Source: Pseudomonas fluorescens
GTDB taxonomy: Bacteria > Pseudomonadota > Gammaproteobacteria > Pseudomonadales > Pseudomonadaceae
Assembly: GCF_902497875.1 (NCBI RefSeq)
Contig: NZ_CABVHY010000005.1
Coordinates: 62,001 to 126,000 of the forward strand
DNA: 64,000 bases
Reading direction: 5' to 3'
Of this stretch, positions 26,827 to 35,432 are shown piece by piece. Position 1 is the first letter of the stretch; the number at the start of each line of letters is the position of its first letter. The notes below the pieces were generated by a model. That model worked only from the letters and a program-made list of their open reading frames with translations, had not been told where the DNA came from and did no database searches. Position numbers and translations under genes: made by a program.

Positions 26827-27579
26827 TCAATTGCCGAATTTACCTTCCAGGCGATAACGCGAGCCGGGATAAACCAGGCGTGCGCAACCGACCTGACCCT
26901 TTGCCGCCCACGTACGACGGCGAATCAACAGGCACGGTTCATAGCGCTTGATGTGCAACAGTTTGCACTCCGCGGATTTGGCATGGATGGACTCGACCAC
27001 ATGTTCGCCTTCGGTTAATGGCGCCAACTGGATCAGATAGGCGTAAGGCGTGACCTTGGTAAAGTCCTGCTGCAGATAGGCGGGTGCCACTTCGGCATTG
27101 ACGAAGCGCTCTTCGATCTGCACCGGTACATCATTCTCGTGGTGCACCACAACCGAGTGAAACACGCGCTTGACCCCTTCGAGCGGGAAGGGCATTGAAG
27201 CACGGGCACGTTCGGGCATTTCTTCGAGCACGATCACTTCACAGCGATGCTCATGACCCCGGGCAGCAATTTCTTCGGCGATATTGTGGATCTCGAACAG
27301 TGCTGCATGTCCCTTGGGCTCGGCCACAAAGGTACCCACTCCCTGCATGCGCACCAACGAGCCCTCGATGGTCAGCTCTCGCAGGGCGCGGTTGATGGTC
27401 ATGCGACTCACCCCCAGCAAATTCAGCAGTTCACTTTCAGAGGGGAGCTTGGAATTGGGCAGCCAGGCACCGGAGCGAATCTTCTGCATGATGATTTGCT
27501 TGACCCGTGCATACAGGGGGGAGGGGCTCTCGAGAGAGAAGGATTCGAGGGACGCATTATCCTCAATAGATTTGGGCAC
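26827..27579 (-). CDS. hutC: HutC-type GntR repressor
   Basis: 250 residues. The GntR winged helix (about 20-88) reads LYARVKQIIMQKIRSGAWLPNSKLPSESELLNLLGVSRMTINRAL, and GVGTFVAEPKGHAALFEIHNIAEEI joins it to the UTRA effector domain (about 100-245; HSVVVHHENDVPVQIEERFVN, EPCLLIRRRTW, PGSRYRLEGKF). The sequence is very like Pseudomonas HutC, which is released by urocanate. It has a longer N-terminus than the HutC I remember and sits with a non-classical operon, so it may be a second, dedicated copy. hutD is absent. Confidence 0.9.
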   Translation of the reverse strand: MPKSIEDNASLESFSLESPSPLYARVKQIIMQKIRSGAWLPNSKLPSESELLNLLGVSRMTINRALRELTIEGSLVRMQGVGTFVAEPKGHAALFEIHNIAEEIAARGHEHRCEVIVLEEMPERARASMPFPLEGVKRVFHSVVVHHENDVPVQIEERFVNAEVAPAYLQQDFTKVTPYAYLIQLAPLTEGEHVVESIHAKSAECKLLHIKRYEPCLLIRRRTWAAKGQVGCARLVYPGSRYRLEGKFGN

Positions 27580-28020
27580 ATTAATTCCTGATATTAAAAT
27601 GAATTACTCCGACAAGCCTGGAGCGCAGTTTACTCTGCCGCCAGGGATACGCCTATGTAGGGGAATGGATCGAAGGATAGATGGGCGCCGTTGTGCAACG
27701 AACAGCCTTTTGAAAGCTTTTAACTCCCACGATACAGCGCGTTACGGCCATGTAACCGATTCATGGAATCGTTTTTGGAGTTTTTTCGAGCGGGTTTTCA
27801 GTGACCGGTTCTGGCCGATTGTTGCCCGTCACGAAGGGAGGATCCCGGCGCTTGGCAGTCATTCGCTCACGCTACGTTAACCGACAGTAGGTTGCGGTCG
27901 GTTTCGGCAACGTCGTGTGGCGGGTGACGCCCGTGACCACCATCGAAGGAATGGTGATGAGACGGACGTTTACGTCAGGGTAAATCGAACACAAACGTTG
28001 AATAATGTCGGTCTTCGAAC
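27580..28020. other. Gene-free stretch with a dispersed repeat copy
   Basis: About 440 bases without a convincing gene. A repeat copy (GGTTCTGGCCGATTGTTGCC at 27807) is the last one in the window. The bases just right of hutC are AT-rich and should hold its promoter. Confidence 0.5.
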
Positions 28021-28095
28021 CTATGCAAACCCGAGGAACGACAGAATAAACAGGACGATCACAACTGCCCCGACGATGTAGACGATGTTGTTCAT
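28021..28095 (-). CDS. 24-residue single-helix membrane peptide
   Basis: A 24-codon frame begins MNNIVYIVGAVVIVLFILS and ends FLGFA before TAG, preceded by GAGAGGTGG as ribosome binding site. Almost the whole product is one transmembrane helix. I recall very similar tiny hypothetical proteins annotated across Pseudomonas. Function is unknown. It is too short for most gene callers. Confidence 0.7.
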   Translation of the reverse strand: MNNIVYIVGAVVIVLFILSFLGFA

Positions 28096-28298
28096 GAAAT
28101 CCACCTCTCAACCTGAACAGGATGGCGACACGAGGGTGTTACACCTACAAGGTACTGCACCTTTGCTCGCGAATTCCATTCGGCGACACACGGCCATTCA
28201 GCCGGCGCTGGTGACGCCACGCCAACGCTTGCAACTGAAACACTGGCGAAACATTCGGGCCGTATGATTCGCGTCAACGGAAACCGAGGGTGCTAAAG

Positions 28299-28514
28299 AT
28301 GAATCGGCCATCAAGAAGCTTGCGCAAACTGCTCGACTCCGTCGCCGCCAACAACGAGGTCGCGGCCCTGGACGTTATGCGAGCAGCTGAGCAGCTCGAC
28401 GATGAGGTATTGCGCCAACGGTTGCTCAACCTGATTCACCGGCTCAATCAGGACGCCAATGACTTGCGATTGGCCCGCGACAACATCCAGGGCGGAGCCA
28501 TCAAACTCGCGTGA
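28299..28514 (+). CDS. Small helical protein, unrecognised
   Basis: 71 residues from the ATG at 28299 (MNRPSRSLRKLLDSVAANNE), preceded by GAGGGTG. The product is predicted almost wholly helical, charged, and rich in Leu, Asn and Arg (LRQRLLNLIHRLNQDANDLR), with no Cys and no membrane segment. It lies between the 24-residue peptide and the MarR gene with no shared direction. Codon use looks like a real Pseudomonas gene, but no family is recognised. Confidence 0.5.
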   Translation: MNRPSRSLRKLLDSVAANNEVAALDVMRAAEQLDDEVLRQRLLNLIHRLNQDANDLRLARDNIQGGAIKLA

Positions 28515-28668
28515 CCGGCCGCCAGCGACCCAGGCTCGATCTGCCGATTTAGCTCCCCTGATTGAAAAAAGCCGTCAGCGTGGACGTTACCGCGGGTACG
28601 CCGGTCGCTATCGCGGGGAGCTCGACGGGGAAGTCGGGAGTGTGGTTCATTGCGGACGGTAGGGTGGT

Positions 28669-29145
28669 TCAATCTTCCGGTAAATTGTTGAATATTTTTT
28701 CCAATGTCGCGTTCAGCTTGGTGATCTGGGCTTCGGTCAGGCCTTTGAAGCTGGTGCGGAAAATATCGCTGGTGCCGTGCTGGATTTCTTCGATGGTCTG
28801 GCGGCCAACATCGGTCAGCGAGACCTGAGTGACTCGGCCGTCGCTGGCGCTGGTGTTGGTTTCCACCAGGCCGTCGGCTTTCATGCGGTAGACGATCTTG
28901 GTGATGGTCGAGAGCTTGGCGATGGCATGGATGGAGATTTCCGAAATGCTCGACTCGCCGTTCTCCTTGAGGATGAACAGGATCCGCCAGCGCGGGATGT
29001 CCATGTCGATTTTCTTCAGCGCTTTCTCCATGGCCATGGAGTAGCGTCCGTGCAGGCGAGCCAACCAGTAGAAGGGAAACTCTTCCTTCTTGAAGTCCTC
29101 GCTGGCGGGATTGTATCGGCTCAGGCGCTTTTTCGGGGTGGTCAT
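28669..29145 (-). CDS. MarR-family regulator, probable IacR
   Basis: 158 residues. The winged helix-turn-helix core (about 55-125) reads RWRILFILKENGESSISEISIHAIAKLSTITKIVYRMKADGLVE, followed by the wing SDGRVTQVSLTDVGRQ. Known indole-3-acetate (iac) clusters have a MarR-type repressor, IacR, released by the auxin. This is the only MarR gene in the window and it lies on the edge of the catabolic region, 12 kb from iacH. Assignment as IacR is therefore inference. The next gene on the strand is an MFS transporter upstream, 170 bases away. Confidence 0.85.
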   Translation of the reverse strand: MTTPKKRLSRYNPASEDFKKEEFPFYWLARLHGRYSMAMEKALKKIDMDIPRWRILFILKENGESSISEISIHAIAKLSTITKIVYRMKADGLVETNTSASDGRVTQVSLTDVGRQTIEEIQHGTSDIFRTSFKGLTEAQITKLNATLEKIFNNLPED

Positions 29146-29315
29146 AAAGGTTCGCGTAGTCTTTCTGATGAAGTGGGGTTATAGAGGCTTGAGCGCGCGC
29201 TGTCGACTGCGGCTGCAAAGGGTTCACCAGGCAAGTGGAGCGGCGGGTGTCATTGTCGCGCCGCCCGCCGCAAAAAACCAGCAGGCACGCCGGGAACGGC
29301 GTGCCGTGGGGGGCG

Positions 29316-30659
29316 TCAGGCCAGACCCTCCTGCTTGAGGCTCTCGCGATAGTGCCTGCAGCCCTTGATCAGCAAGAAAAGGGTGAGGGCGATCGCGAAG
29401 GCATTGAGCACCGAAATCGACGAGCCGACCATGGCCGGGCTCTGGAACAGCCGATCGGTCAGCAGGGCGACCAGCGTGGTGCCTAGACCCAGGCCGATCA
29501 GGTTGGAAATCAGCAGGAACAACGCCGAAATCTGCGCCCGCATCTGGTTCGGCGGCAAGATCTGCATGGCCGCGGTCGAGGCTGGCATAGGGAAGGAGGC
29601 GAAGAACATGGCGGGTGCCAACAGTGCCACGGACATCCACAGCTCGATGACCTGGGTGAATGCAATCGCCGGCACGGCCATGCCGATGGCTCCGATGACT
29701 CCGGCGCGGATCGGCGCATCGCTATAGCCTTTCTTCGCCAGCCAGTCGATCAGCCAGCCGCCGCAAAAGACCCCACTGGTATTGGCCAGCAATACCACGA
29801 TCCCAAGCATGTAGCCGGTGTCGCTGGGGGCCAGGCCGAACTTGCGCATGTAGAAGGCCGGGGTCCAGCTGAGCATGCAGAATAGCGTCATCGCGTAGAA
29901 CGAAAACCCCAGGTAATGGCAGAAGAACGTCTTGCGGTGCACCGACAGGAAGGTGAACGCCTGCTTCATGCTGGGTGTGTGGACCTTGCCGGCGGCATCC
30001 AGCTTCAAGCCCTTGCGGGCCGGATCGCGGATGGTCAGGGCGATCAGCAGGGCAACCAACACGCCCGGCAGGCCGACCAGAAAGAACGTCACCTGCCAGG
30101 GCCGCATCTCGCCCAGCAGCGGCACGATCACACTGTCGAGGTGCTTGAGCTGGTCGATCACATAGCCGCCGATCAGAAAGGCCACGCCGCCGCCGATAAA
30201 CGAACCGATGGAGTAGATCGCCACAGCGCGCCCGAGTTTTTCCCGGGGGAACATATCGCTGAGCATCGAGTAGGTGGCCGGCGAGAGTGCCGCCTCGCCG
30301 ATCCCGACCCCAATGCGCGCCATGAACATCTGCAGGAAGTTCTTGCTCAGGCCGCACAGGGCCGTCGCCAGGCTCCAGAACGCGACACCGATGGCGATGA
30401 CTTTCGGCCGGGAGAATCTATCCGCCAGCAGTGCGATGGGCATGCCCATAAAGGCGTAAAACAGCGAAAAGGCCAATCCATGCAGCAGGCTGAACTGGGT
30501 GTCTGAAAGCTGCATGTCGTGTTTGATCGGCTCGATCATCAACGCCAGGATCTGACGATCGATAAACGAAAAAATGTAGGCAAGCATACAAACGGCAACG
30601 ACATACCATTCGTAGGCATAGCTTTTTCGGGTGACCTCGGTCGGTGTTTTGCTGGTCAT
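29316..30659 (-). CDS. MFS transporter (spinster-like / aromatic acid type)
   Basis: 447 residues and 12 transmembrane helices, start at MTSKTPTEVTRKSYAYEW. The first loop motif is MGMPIALLADRFSRPKVIAIG, with FSFIDRQILALMIEPIKHDM before it and GIGEAALSPATYSMLSDMFPREKLGRA in helices 4-5, the pattern of the spinster-like MFS group. A central cytoplasmic loop follows helix 6. Next to aromatic catabolic genes and a MarR gene, it may import or export an indole or aromatic acid (inference). It is divergent from an AraC regulator across about 317 bases. Confidence 0.88.
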   Translation of the reverse strand: MTSKTPTEVTRKSYAYEWYVVAVCMLAYIFSFIDRQILALMIEPIKHDMQLSDTQFSLLHGLAFSLFYAFMGMPIALLADRFSRPKVIAIGVAFWSLATALCGLSKNFLQMFMARIGVGIGEAALSPATYSMLSDMFPREKLGRAVAIYSIGSFIGGGVAFLIGGYVIDQLKHLDSVIVPLLGEMRPWQVTFFLVGLPGVLVALLIALTIRDPARKGLKLDAAGKVHTPSMKQAFTFLSVHRKTFFCHYLGFSFYAMTLFCMLSWTPAFYMRKFGLAPSDTGYMLGIVVLLANTSGVFCGGWLIDWLAKKGYSDAPIRAGVIGAIGMAVPAIAFTQVIELWMSVALLAPAMFFASFPMPASTAAMQILPPNQMRAQISALFLLISNLIGLGLGTTLVALLTDRLFQSPAMVGSSISVLNAFAIALTLFLLIKGCRHYRESLKQEGLA

Positions 30660-30976
30660 GCTGTTTGGCCCCTTCAGGGATGGCAATCAGGCGGTCGGCG
30701 GCAGCGGGTCCTTGCAGTTGAGTGGAACGGTGACGCCGGCGTAACCTGAGTGCCTTGCCTGGTACGTTTATTTGGTTTTGTTATGCGTTCCAAGTTGCCA
30801 ATTGCTTGGCTTGCGTGTGTTGCCCGACCTTTTTAAGCCCTTGTTTGTCCTGACTCTATGCGCCAGGCGCAGAGGCTGTTCCGCGCGTGCAGAAAGCGTT
30901 TCGATGGCGTGAAAATTGCTTTCCATTTCCACTAAATTCCCGATGTGCGCAACGACATCCTTTTTGAGGCATTGAC
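30660..30976. promoter_or_regulatory. Divergent MFS/AraC promoter region
   Basis: About 317 gene-free bases between divergent genes. They must hold both promoters; no sharp operator could be picked out by eye. Confidence 0.45.
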
Positions 30977-31957
30977 ATGCTCGATACCCGCTCTTCGCTA
31001 CGTCACCATTGCCTCTTGAGTTCGGCCGGTTTCGGCGAGGTCAAGGACCGGGTCAGCCATTACCTGTGGCCCCATCAGATGAAAATGCAGCAGGGCGGCT
31101 CCCTGCAATCGCAGCTCTATGGGGTGTTCTTCGGCAGCTCGGCCTTGTTCGATCTGCACTATGGCGCACCAGTGGAAATCGATGCCGGCGATATCACCAA
31201 CTACTACCTGATCCGGGTCACCCTCGAAGGTAGCGGCATGGTCAGCCTGGGCAAGCAGAACGCCATCCTGCGCAAGGGCGGGCTGACCATTTCATCGCCT
31301 TCCGAGCGCAGCTTTATTCGTATCGACAAGGACTGCCGTAACTTGATCCTGCGGGTCGATCGCGAAGCCCTGGAGCGCCAGTTGCAAGTGTTGCTCAACC
31401 GGCGTTTGCGCCAGCCGCTGGTCTTTGATATCCAGGTTGATTCCGACCACCACGGCATGGCCACGGTGCGCACCACCCTGGACTACATCTGTCAGTTGTA
31501 TAGCGAGGCGAGCCAGACGCTGCTCACCTCGGTCATGGGCGGTAGCCTGTCGGATTACTTGCTGTCGGTGCTGTTGACCCAGTTGCCGCACAACTACTCC
31601 GTCGACCTGCTGGAAGATCAGCGCCAGCCGATGCCCCATCATGTCAAGAAGGCTCGCGACTATATCGAGCAGCATCTGGCCGAACCCATTGCCCTGGCGA
31701 GCCTGGCGCAGTTCTGCGATGTGTCCATCCGGACCTTGCAGAACGGCTTCGCCCGCTTTCTTCAGCAAACCCCCAGCGACTATGTCCGTACCCGCCGCCT
31801 GGCGCTGGTACACCTGGCCTTGCAGCAGGCCGGGCCGGCCGACAGCGTGACGGACATCCTGCTTCGTCACGGCGTCAGCAGCTTCGGTCATTTCGCCACG
31901 CAGTACCGCAAGCAATACGGTTGCTTGCCGTCCGCCACCCTGCGGCGCCAGGCCTGA
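30977..31957 (+). CDS. AraC/XylS-family regulator, AntR-like candidate
   Basis: 326 residues. A long N-terminal effector domain (about 15-200; FGEVKDRVSHYLWPHQMKMQ, DAGDITNYYLIRVTLEGSG, LTISSPSERSFIRIDKDCRNLILRVD) precedes the C-terminal AraC domain (about 222-322; IALASLAQFCDVSIRTLQNGF and VTDILLRHGVSSFGHFATQYRKQYG). This layout is that of AraC-type activators of aromatic dioxygenase operons such as AntR. It could activate antABC, the porins or the MFS gene, but it is 31 kb from antA and the assignment is unproven. Confidence 0.88.
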   Translation: MLDTRSSLRHHCLLSSAGFGEVKDRVSHYLWPHQMKMQQGGSLQSQLYGVFFGSSALFDLHYGAPVEIDAGDITNYYLIRVTLEGSGMVSLGKQNAILRKGGLTISSPSERSFIRIDKDCRNLILRVDREALERQLQVLLNRRLRQPLVFDIQVDSDHHGMATVRTTLDYICQLYSEASQTLLTSVMGGSLSDYLLSVLLTQLPHNYSVDLLEDQRQPMPHHVKKARDYIEQHLAEPIALASLAQFCDVSIRTLQNGFARFLQQTPSDYVRTRRLALVHLALQQAGPADSVTDILLRHGVSSFGHFATQYRKQYGCLPSATLRRQA

Positions 31958-31959
31958 TA

Positions 31960-31988
31960 CTTCAGGGTTGAGCCACTCAGCCCTGAAG
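31960..31988. terminator. Shared hairpin between AraC and chemoreceptor genes
   Basis: CTTCAGGG (31960) and CCCTGAAG (31981) flank a short inner TTGAG/CTCA stem. The hairpin serves two convergent genes and overlaps the chemoreceptor stop codon. Confidence 0.7.
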
Positions 31989-33548
31989 AAAGCGCTGGGC
32001 CAGGTCCAGTTGGGAATTGGCCAGCTGGTGCAACTCCTCACCAATCTGGGTGCTGCGCCGGGACTGATCGCTGCTGGTTTGCGCCAGGGTGACGATCCGG
32101 GAAATCTGCCCGTTGATCTCTTGGGCGACTTGCCCTTGCTGTTCGATGGCCGAGGCCATCTGCAAGCTCATGCCGGAGATCTGCCCGACTTCATCACAGA
32201 TGCGCCGCAACGCCGTTTGCACCTGCTGCACATCCTTGCGGGACTCCCGTGCGGCCGACTCGCCGCGTTGCGCGGTGGCCAGCGCCTGGACACTGCCGTC
32301 ACGCAACTGTTCGATGGACCGCTGGATCTGCTCCGTGGACTCGCGGGTCCGCGTGGCGAGGCTGCGCACCTCGTCGGCCACCACGGCGAAACCGCGCCCG
32401 CTCTCTCCGGCGCGGGCCGCCTCGATGGCGGCGTTCAGCGCCAGCAGATTGGTCTGTTCGGCGATGCTGCGAATCACATGGGCGACCCCGCTGATGGACT
32501 CGATGGACTCGGCCAGGCGGCTGACCGCCTGGCCGATTTCTTCGACCGACGTGCACAGGCCGGTCATCGACAGCTGGCTCTGATCGGAAGTCCGGTCGCC
32601 CTCGTGGGCCAGACGATCCACGGCCTGGGTGGCGTGGGCCGTCTGTTGCAGATTGCGCGACAGCTCCTGGATCGTGGCGCTCATCTGATGGATCGCAGCG
32701 GCCGACTGCTCGGCTGCTTCGAGTTGCCGTTGCAGGTCGCCCGATTGGGCCTGAACCAGCATCGACGATTCTTCGGCCCGTTTGCGCACGGTCTCGCCAT
32801 TGATCCGGATCCGCGCCATGACCGTGCGCATCCGGGTGTTCTGGCTGTTGAGGGCCATGTCGAAGCGGCCGGCGACGCAGGAGGTGTCACCCTGCAGCGA
32901 TGCCAGCAAGGCATCGCTGTAGACCTGTTCATGGCGGGCCATGATCCGGCGCGCGTCGGCGCGCTGCTTGGTCCGCCACTGCCAGGCCGACGCGAATACG
33001 CCGCTGAGCACCATCAGCCCCGGCACCAGATCGATCTGTTCGACGATCATGGCGCCCGTGACCAGCAGTCCCAGCAGCCACGCGATGCCCTGGCTGCCGG
33101 CGTGCTCTTGCAGGCGCTGGGCAAACGTCAGTGGGCCGTGGCCGTGGTTCAGGCGGCGATAGAGTTTTTCCGCCCGCAGGCTTTGGACTCTGTCCAGAGG
33201 GTGATAGGCCGTGCCCAGGGCGTTCAACTGACCGCCCTCGAACAACGGCACCACATACAGGTTGCACCAGAAGGTCATTCCCTGTTTATCGCGGCCCATC
33301 AAGGGGGCCGTCCACGGCACGCCGCTGCGCAGGGTTTGCCACATGCGCTCGATGACCCGCTTGGGCATCAGCGGGTGGTTGATCAGCTCATGCGGCTGGT
33401 TCAGCAACTCCTCCCTGGCATAACCGCAGAGCGCCAGATAGGCCTCATTGCAGGCGAGCACATGGCCCTGGACATCCAGACGCGAGATCGGGACTTCTTC
33501 CAGCGCCGAGGAGGCGACCGGGTGTGCGAGTACTACTGACTTACTCAT
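31977..33548 (-). CDS. Aer-like PAS-domain methyl-accepting chemotaxis protein
   Basis: 523 residues. An N-terminal PAS domain (about 15-120; [41 protein letters not shown]) resembles the FAD-binding PAS of Aer. A hydrophobic membrane hairpin follows (about 150-190), then a HAMP-like/signalling coiled coil with the invariant tip [19 protein letters not shown] and [15 protein letters not shown]. There is no periplasmic ligand domain and no C-terminal CheR pentapeptide. It should sense redox or energy state, or a cytoplasmic ligand. It is the last gene of the transport operon, 15 bases after the aldolase gene, so it may direct cells toward substrates of this region. Confidence 0.92.
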   Translation of the reverse strand: MSKSVVLAHPVASSALEEVPISRLDVQGHVLACNEAYLALCGYAREELLNQPHELINHPLMPKRVIERMWQTLRSGVPWTAPLMGRDKQGMTFWCNLYVVPLFEGGQLNALGTAYHPLDRVQSLRAEKLYRRLNHGHGPLTFAQRLQEHAGSQGIAWLLGLLVTGAMIVEQIDLVPGLMVLSGVFASAWQWRTKQRADARRIMARHEQVYSDALLASLQGDTSCVAGRFDMALNSQNTRMRTVMARIRINGETVRKRAEESSMLVQAQSGDLQRQLEAAEQSAAAIHQMSATIQELSRNLQQTAHATQAVDRLAHEGDRTSDQSQLSMTGLCTSVEEIGQAVSRLAESIESISGVAHVIRSIAEQTNLLALNAAIEAARAGESGRGFAVVADEVRSLATRTRESTEQIQRSIEQLRDGSVQALATAQRGESAARESRKDVQQVQTALRRICDEVGQISGMSLQMASAIEQQGQVAQEINGQISRIVTLAQTSSDQSRRSTQIGEELHQLANSQLDLAQRFLQG

Positions 33549-33563
33549 TACACGCTCCCGCGA

Positions 33564-34328
33564 TTACCAGCGTTGGCCGCGTTCGGCGTGCATTTTGCGA
33601 ACCATGGCGTCGAAGAATTTCACGGCGAAACCGCTGTCGCGGATGAGCATGGCGGTGAGCTCGGCGCACTTGTGGCTGATGTCCTCCGGCAGCGGATTGT
33701 CTTCGCCGCCCAGGGCGCCGGCCTGGCACTGGATTTCGGCGGCGCGTTGCACCGTCCACAACAGGAAGAATGCCTTGGCGATGCTGCTTTCGCCGACGGC
33801 AATGCCGTGGTTGCGCAGCACCAGGATGTGCTTGTCGCCGAGGCTGTCGATCATCCGGGCTTTCTCGTCATCGAACAGCGTGATGCCTTCGAAGGTGTGG
33901 TAACCGATCCGCCCGTAGAGTTGCGCGCCGTAGAAGTCGTTATGGCTGAAACCGGCCTTTTTCATGACGACGGCCGAGATCGGCGTGGTGTGAGTGTGGA
34001 TCACGCACTGGATGTCCGGGCGCGCACCGTGAACCGCGCTGTGCAGGGCGAAACCGGCGGGGTTGCCGTCATAGGCCGAGTCTTCGAGCTTCTTGCCGTG
34101 CAGGTCGACCTTGAGCAGGTTGGCCGGGGTCACCTCGGTGTAGTTCAGGCCGAACGGGTTCACCAGATAATGGTGTGTCGGGCCGGGCAGACGTGCGGAA
34201 ATATGGTTGAAGATGGTCTCGGTCCAGCCGAAGAAGTCCACCAGGTGGTAGCAATGGGCAAGCTGCACGCGCAGCGCCCATTCTTCGTCGCTGTACTGTT
34301 CGGGTTTTTCCAGAAGGCTGTGGTTCAT
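33564..34328 (-). CDS. Class II aldolase/adducin family protein
   Basis: 254 residues. Metal-site pattern of the family: FNHISARLPGPTHHYLVNPFG near residues 41-60, a central IQCVIHTHTTPISAV (His-x-His near 110) and a late LVLRNHGIAVGESSIAKAF (His near 175). Members cleave or epimerise sugar phosphates or decarboxylate/aldol-cleave small acids. It overlaps the ketopantoate-reductase-like gene by four bases (ATGA). Its role beside an aromatic-acid type importer is unknown. Confidence 0.9.
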   Translation of the reverse strand: MNHSLLEKPEQYSDEEWALRVQLAHCYHLVDFFGWTETIFNHISARLPGPTHHYLVNPFGLNYTEVTPANLLKVDLHGKKLEDSAYDGNPAGFALHSAVHGARPDIQCVIHTHTTPISAVVMKKAGFSHNDFYGAQLYGRIGYHTFEGITLFDDEKARMIDSLGDKHILVLRNHGIAVGESSIAKAFFLLWTVQRAAEIQCQAGALGGEDNPLPEDISHKCAELTAMLIRDSGFAVKFFDAMVRKMHAERGQRW

Positions 34329-35338
34329 GTCGGAGTCCTTATCGTAGGGGGGCAGTGACAGGCCTGTTCGCCGCGAAAGCGCGCCAGGGCAATGAGGTGT
34401 CGCGTGACGGGCATTGGAATCGCCATGTAATCGGCCAGCTCCAGTACCGCGTCACCGATGGCGGCCAGCTCCAGCGGACGGCCTTTTTCATAGTCCTGCA
34501 GCATCGAGGTGCGCACGGCGCCCATGCCGGCGCCGAGTTCGAGAAAAGTCTGCGGATCGATGCTTACGCGGGCGCCATGGGCAGCGGCGGTGAGCAGGGT
34601 TTCGTGCAGGCAGGTGCTGACCAGGTCCCGCAGTTCCGGCAGGCTGTAAAGCTGCTCAAGGGTGGCACCGGTAATTACCGAGAGCGGGTTGGAGGTGATA
34701 TTGGCGATGATCTTGGTCCACAGGTTGTCGCGGATGCGTTCGGTGGCCCGCGCCTCGATCCCGGCGCTTTCGATCAGCGCGCGCACGCGCTCCAGGCGCG
34801 GGCTGAGGCTGTTGTCGGGTTCGCCGAAAATCATCAGGTGCGGGTTGCGCGATTCGACCACGGCGTTGGCCGGGCAATGGGCGGTAATGAACACCACGCA
34901 GCCGAGCACATGGCGCAGGTCCAGGGCCTGGCTGAGGATTGACTGAGGATCGACCGCGTTCACCCGTTGCCCGTCGTAGCGTCCGCCTTCGCCGTGGAAA
35001 TACCACCACGGCACGCCGTTGACCACCGGGATCACCACCGTCCCGGCACCGATCATGGGTTGGATCTGCGGCAGCAGGCTGGCCAGGGCCGGAGCCTTGG
35101 TGCAGAGAAAGATCAGGTCCTGTTCGCCCAGGCTGGCGGCGTCGTCGCTGGCGTCGACCCGCACATGGTGGTTGCCGTCCAGGTCGGACAGGTGAATGCC
35201 GTCGCGACGGAGGGTGGCCAGGGTTTCACCCCGGGCCAGTACCTTCACCGTCTGACCGCTGGCGGCCAGACGTGCTGCCAGGGTGCAGCCGATGGCACCG
35301 GCACCGGCGATGCAGATGCGCAAGGCGCAAGCGTTCAT
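34325..35338 (-). CDS. 2-dehydropantoate 2-reductase-like (ApbA/PanE family) protein
   Basis: 337 residues from the ATG at 35338 (MNACALRICIAGAGAIGCTLAARLAASG), with a GGAG ribosome binding site. The N-terminal Rossmann motif GAGAIG binds NADP. Later NLWTKIIANITSNPLSVITGATLEQL is the usual ketopantoate reductase helix with the catalytic Lys. Many paralogues act on other 2-keto or 2-hydroxy acids, and the setting in a transport operon argues for a catabolic rather than pantothenate role. It lies 94 bases after livF and overlaps the aldolase gene. Confidence 0.88.
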   Translation of the reverse strand: MNACALRICIAGAGAIGCTLAARLAASGQTVKVLARGETLATLRRDGIHLSDLDGNHHVRVDASDDAASLGEQDLIFLCTKAPALASLLPQIQPMIGAGTVVIPVVNGVPWWYFHGEGGRYDGQRVNAVDPQSILSQALDLRHVLGCVVFITAHCPANAVVESRNPHLMIFGEPDNSLSPRLERVRALIESAGIEARATERIRDNLWTKIIANITSNPLSVITGATLEQLYSLPELRDLVSTCLHETLLTAAAHGARVSIDPQTFLELGAGMGAVRTSMLQDYEKGRPLELAAIGDAVLELADYMAIPMPVTRHLIALARFRGEQACHCPPTIRTPT

Positions 35339-35432
35339 GGTGACTCCGGAATATTCACAATGGCCCGCAAAAGGCCGGGTTCGACGCCTGCCTGCCGCCG
35401 TCTTGAGCAACGGCAGCGGGGCAGGGCGGGTA

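Noticed and set aside
28085..28267. 60-codon frame on the + strand next to the 24-residue peptide
   Set aside because: Its start codon overlaps the start of the better supported small peptide, no ribosome binding site is seen, and the product has no recognisable pattern.
31968..33539. 523-codon open frame on the + strand opposite the chemoreceptor
   Set aside because: It covers nearly the same span as the chemoreceptor, which has full signalling motifs, and it has no recognisable domain.
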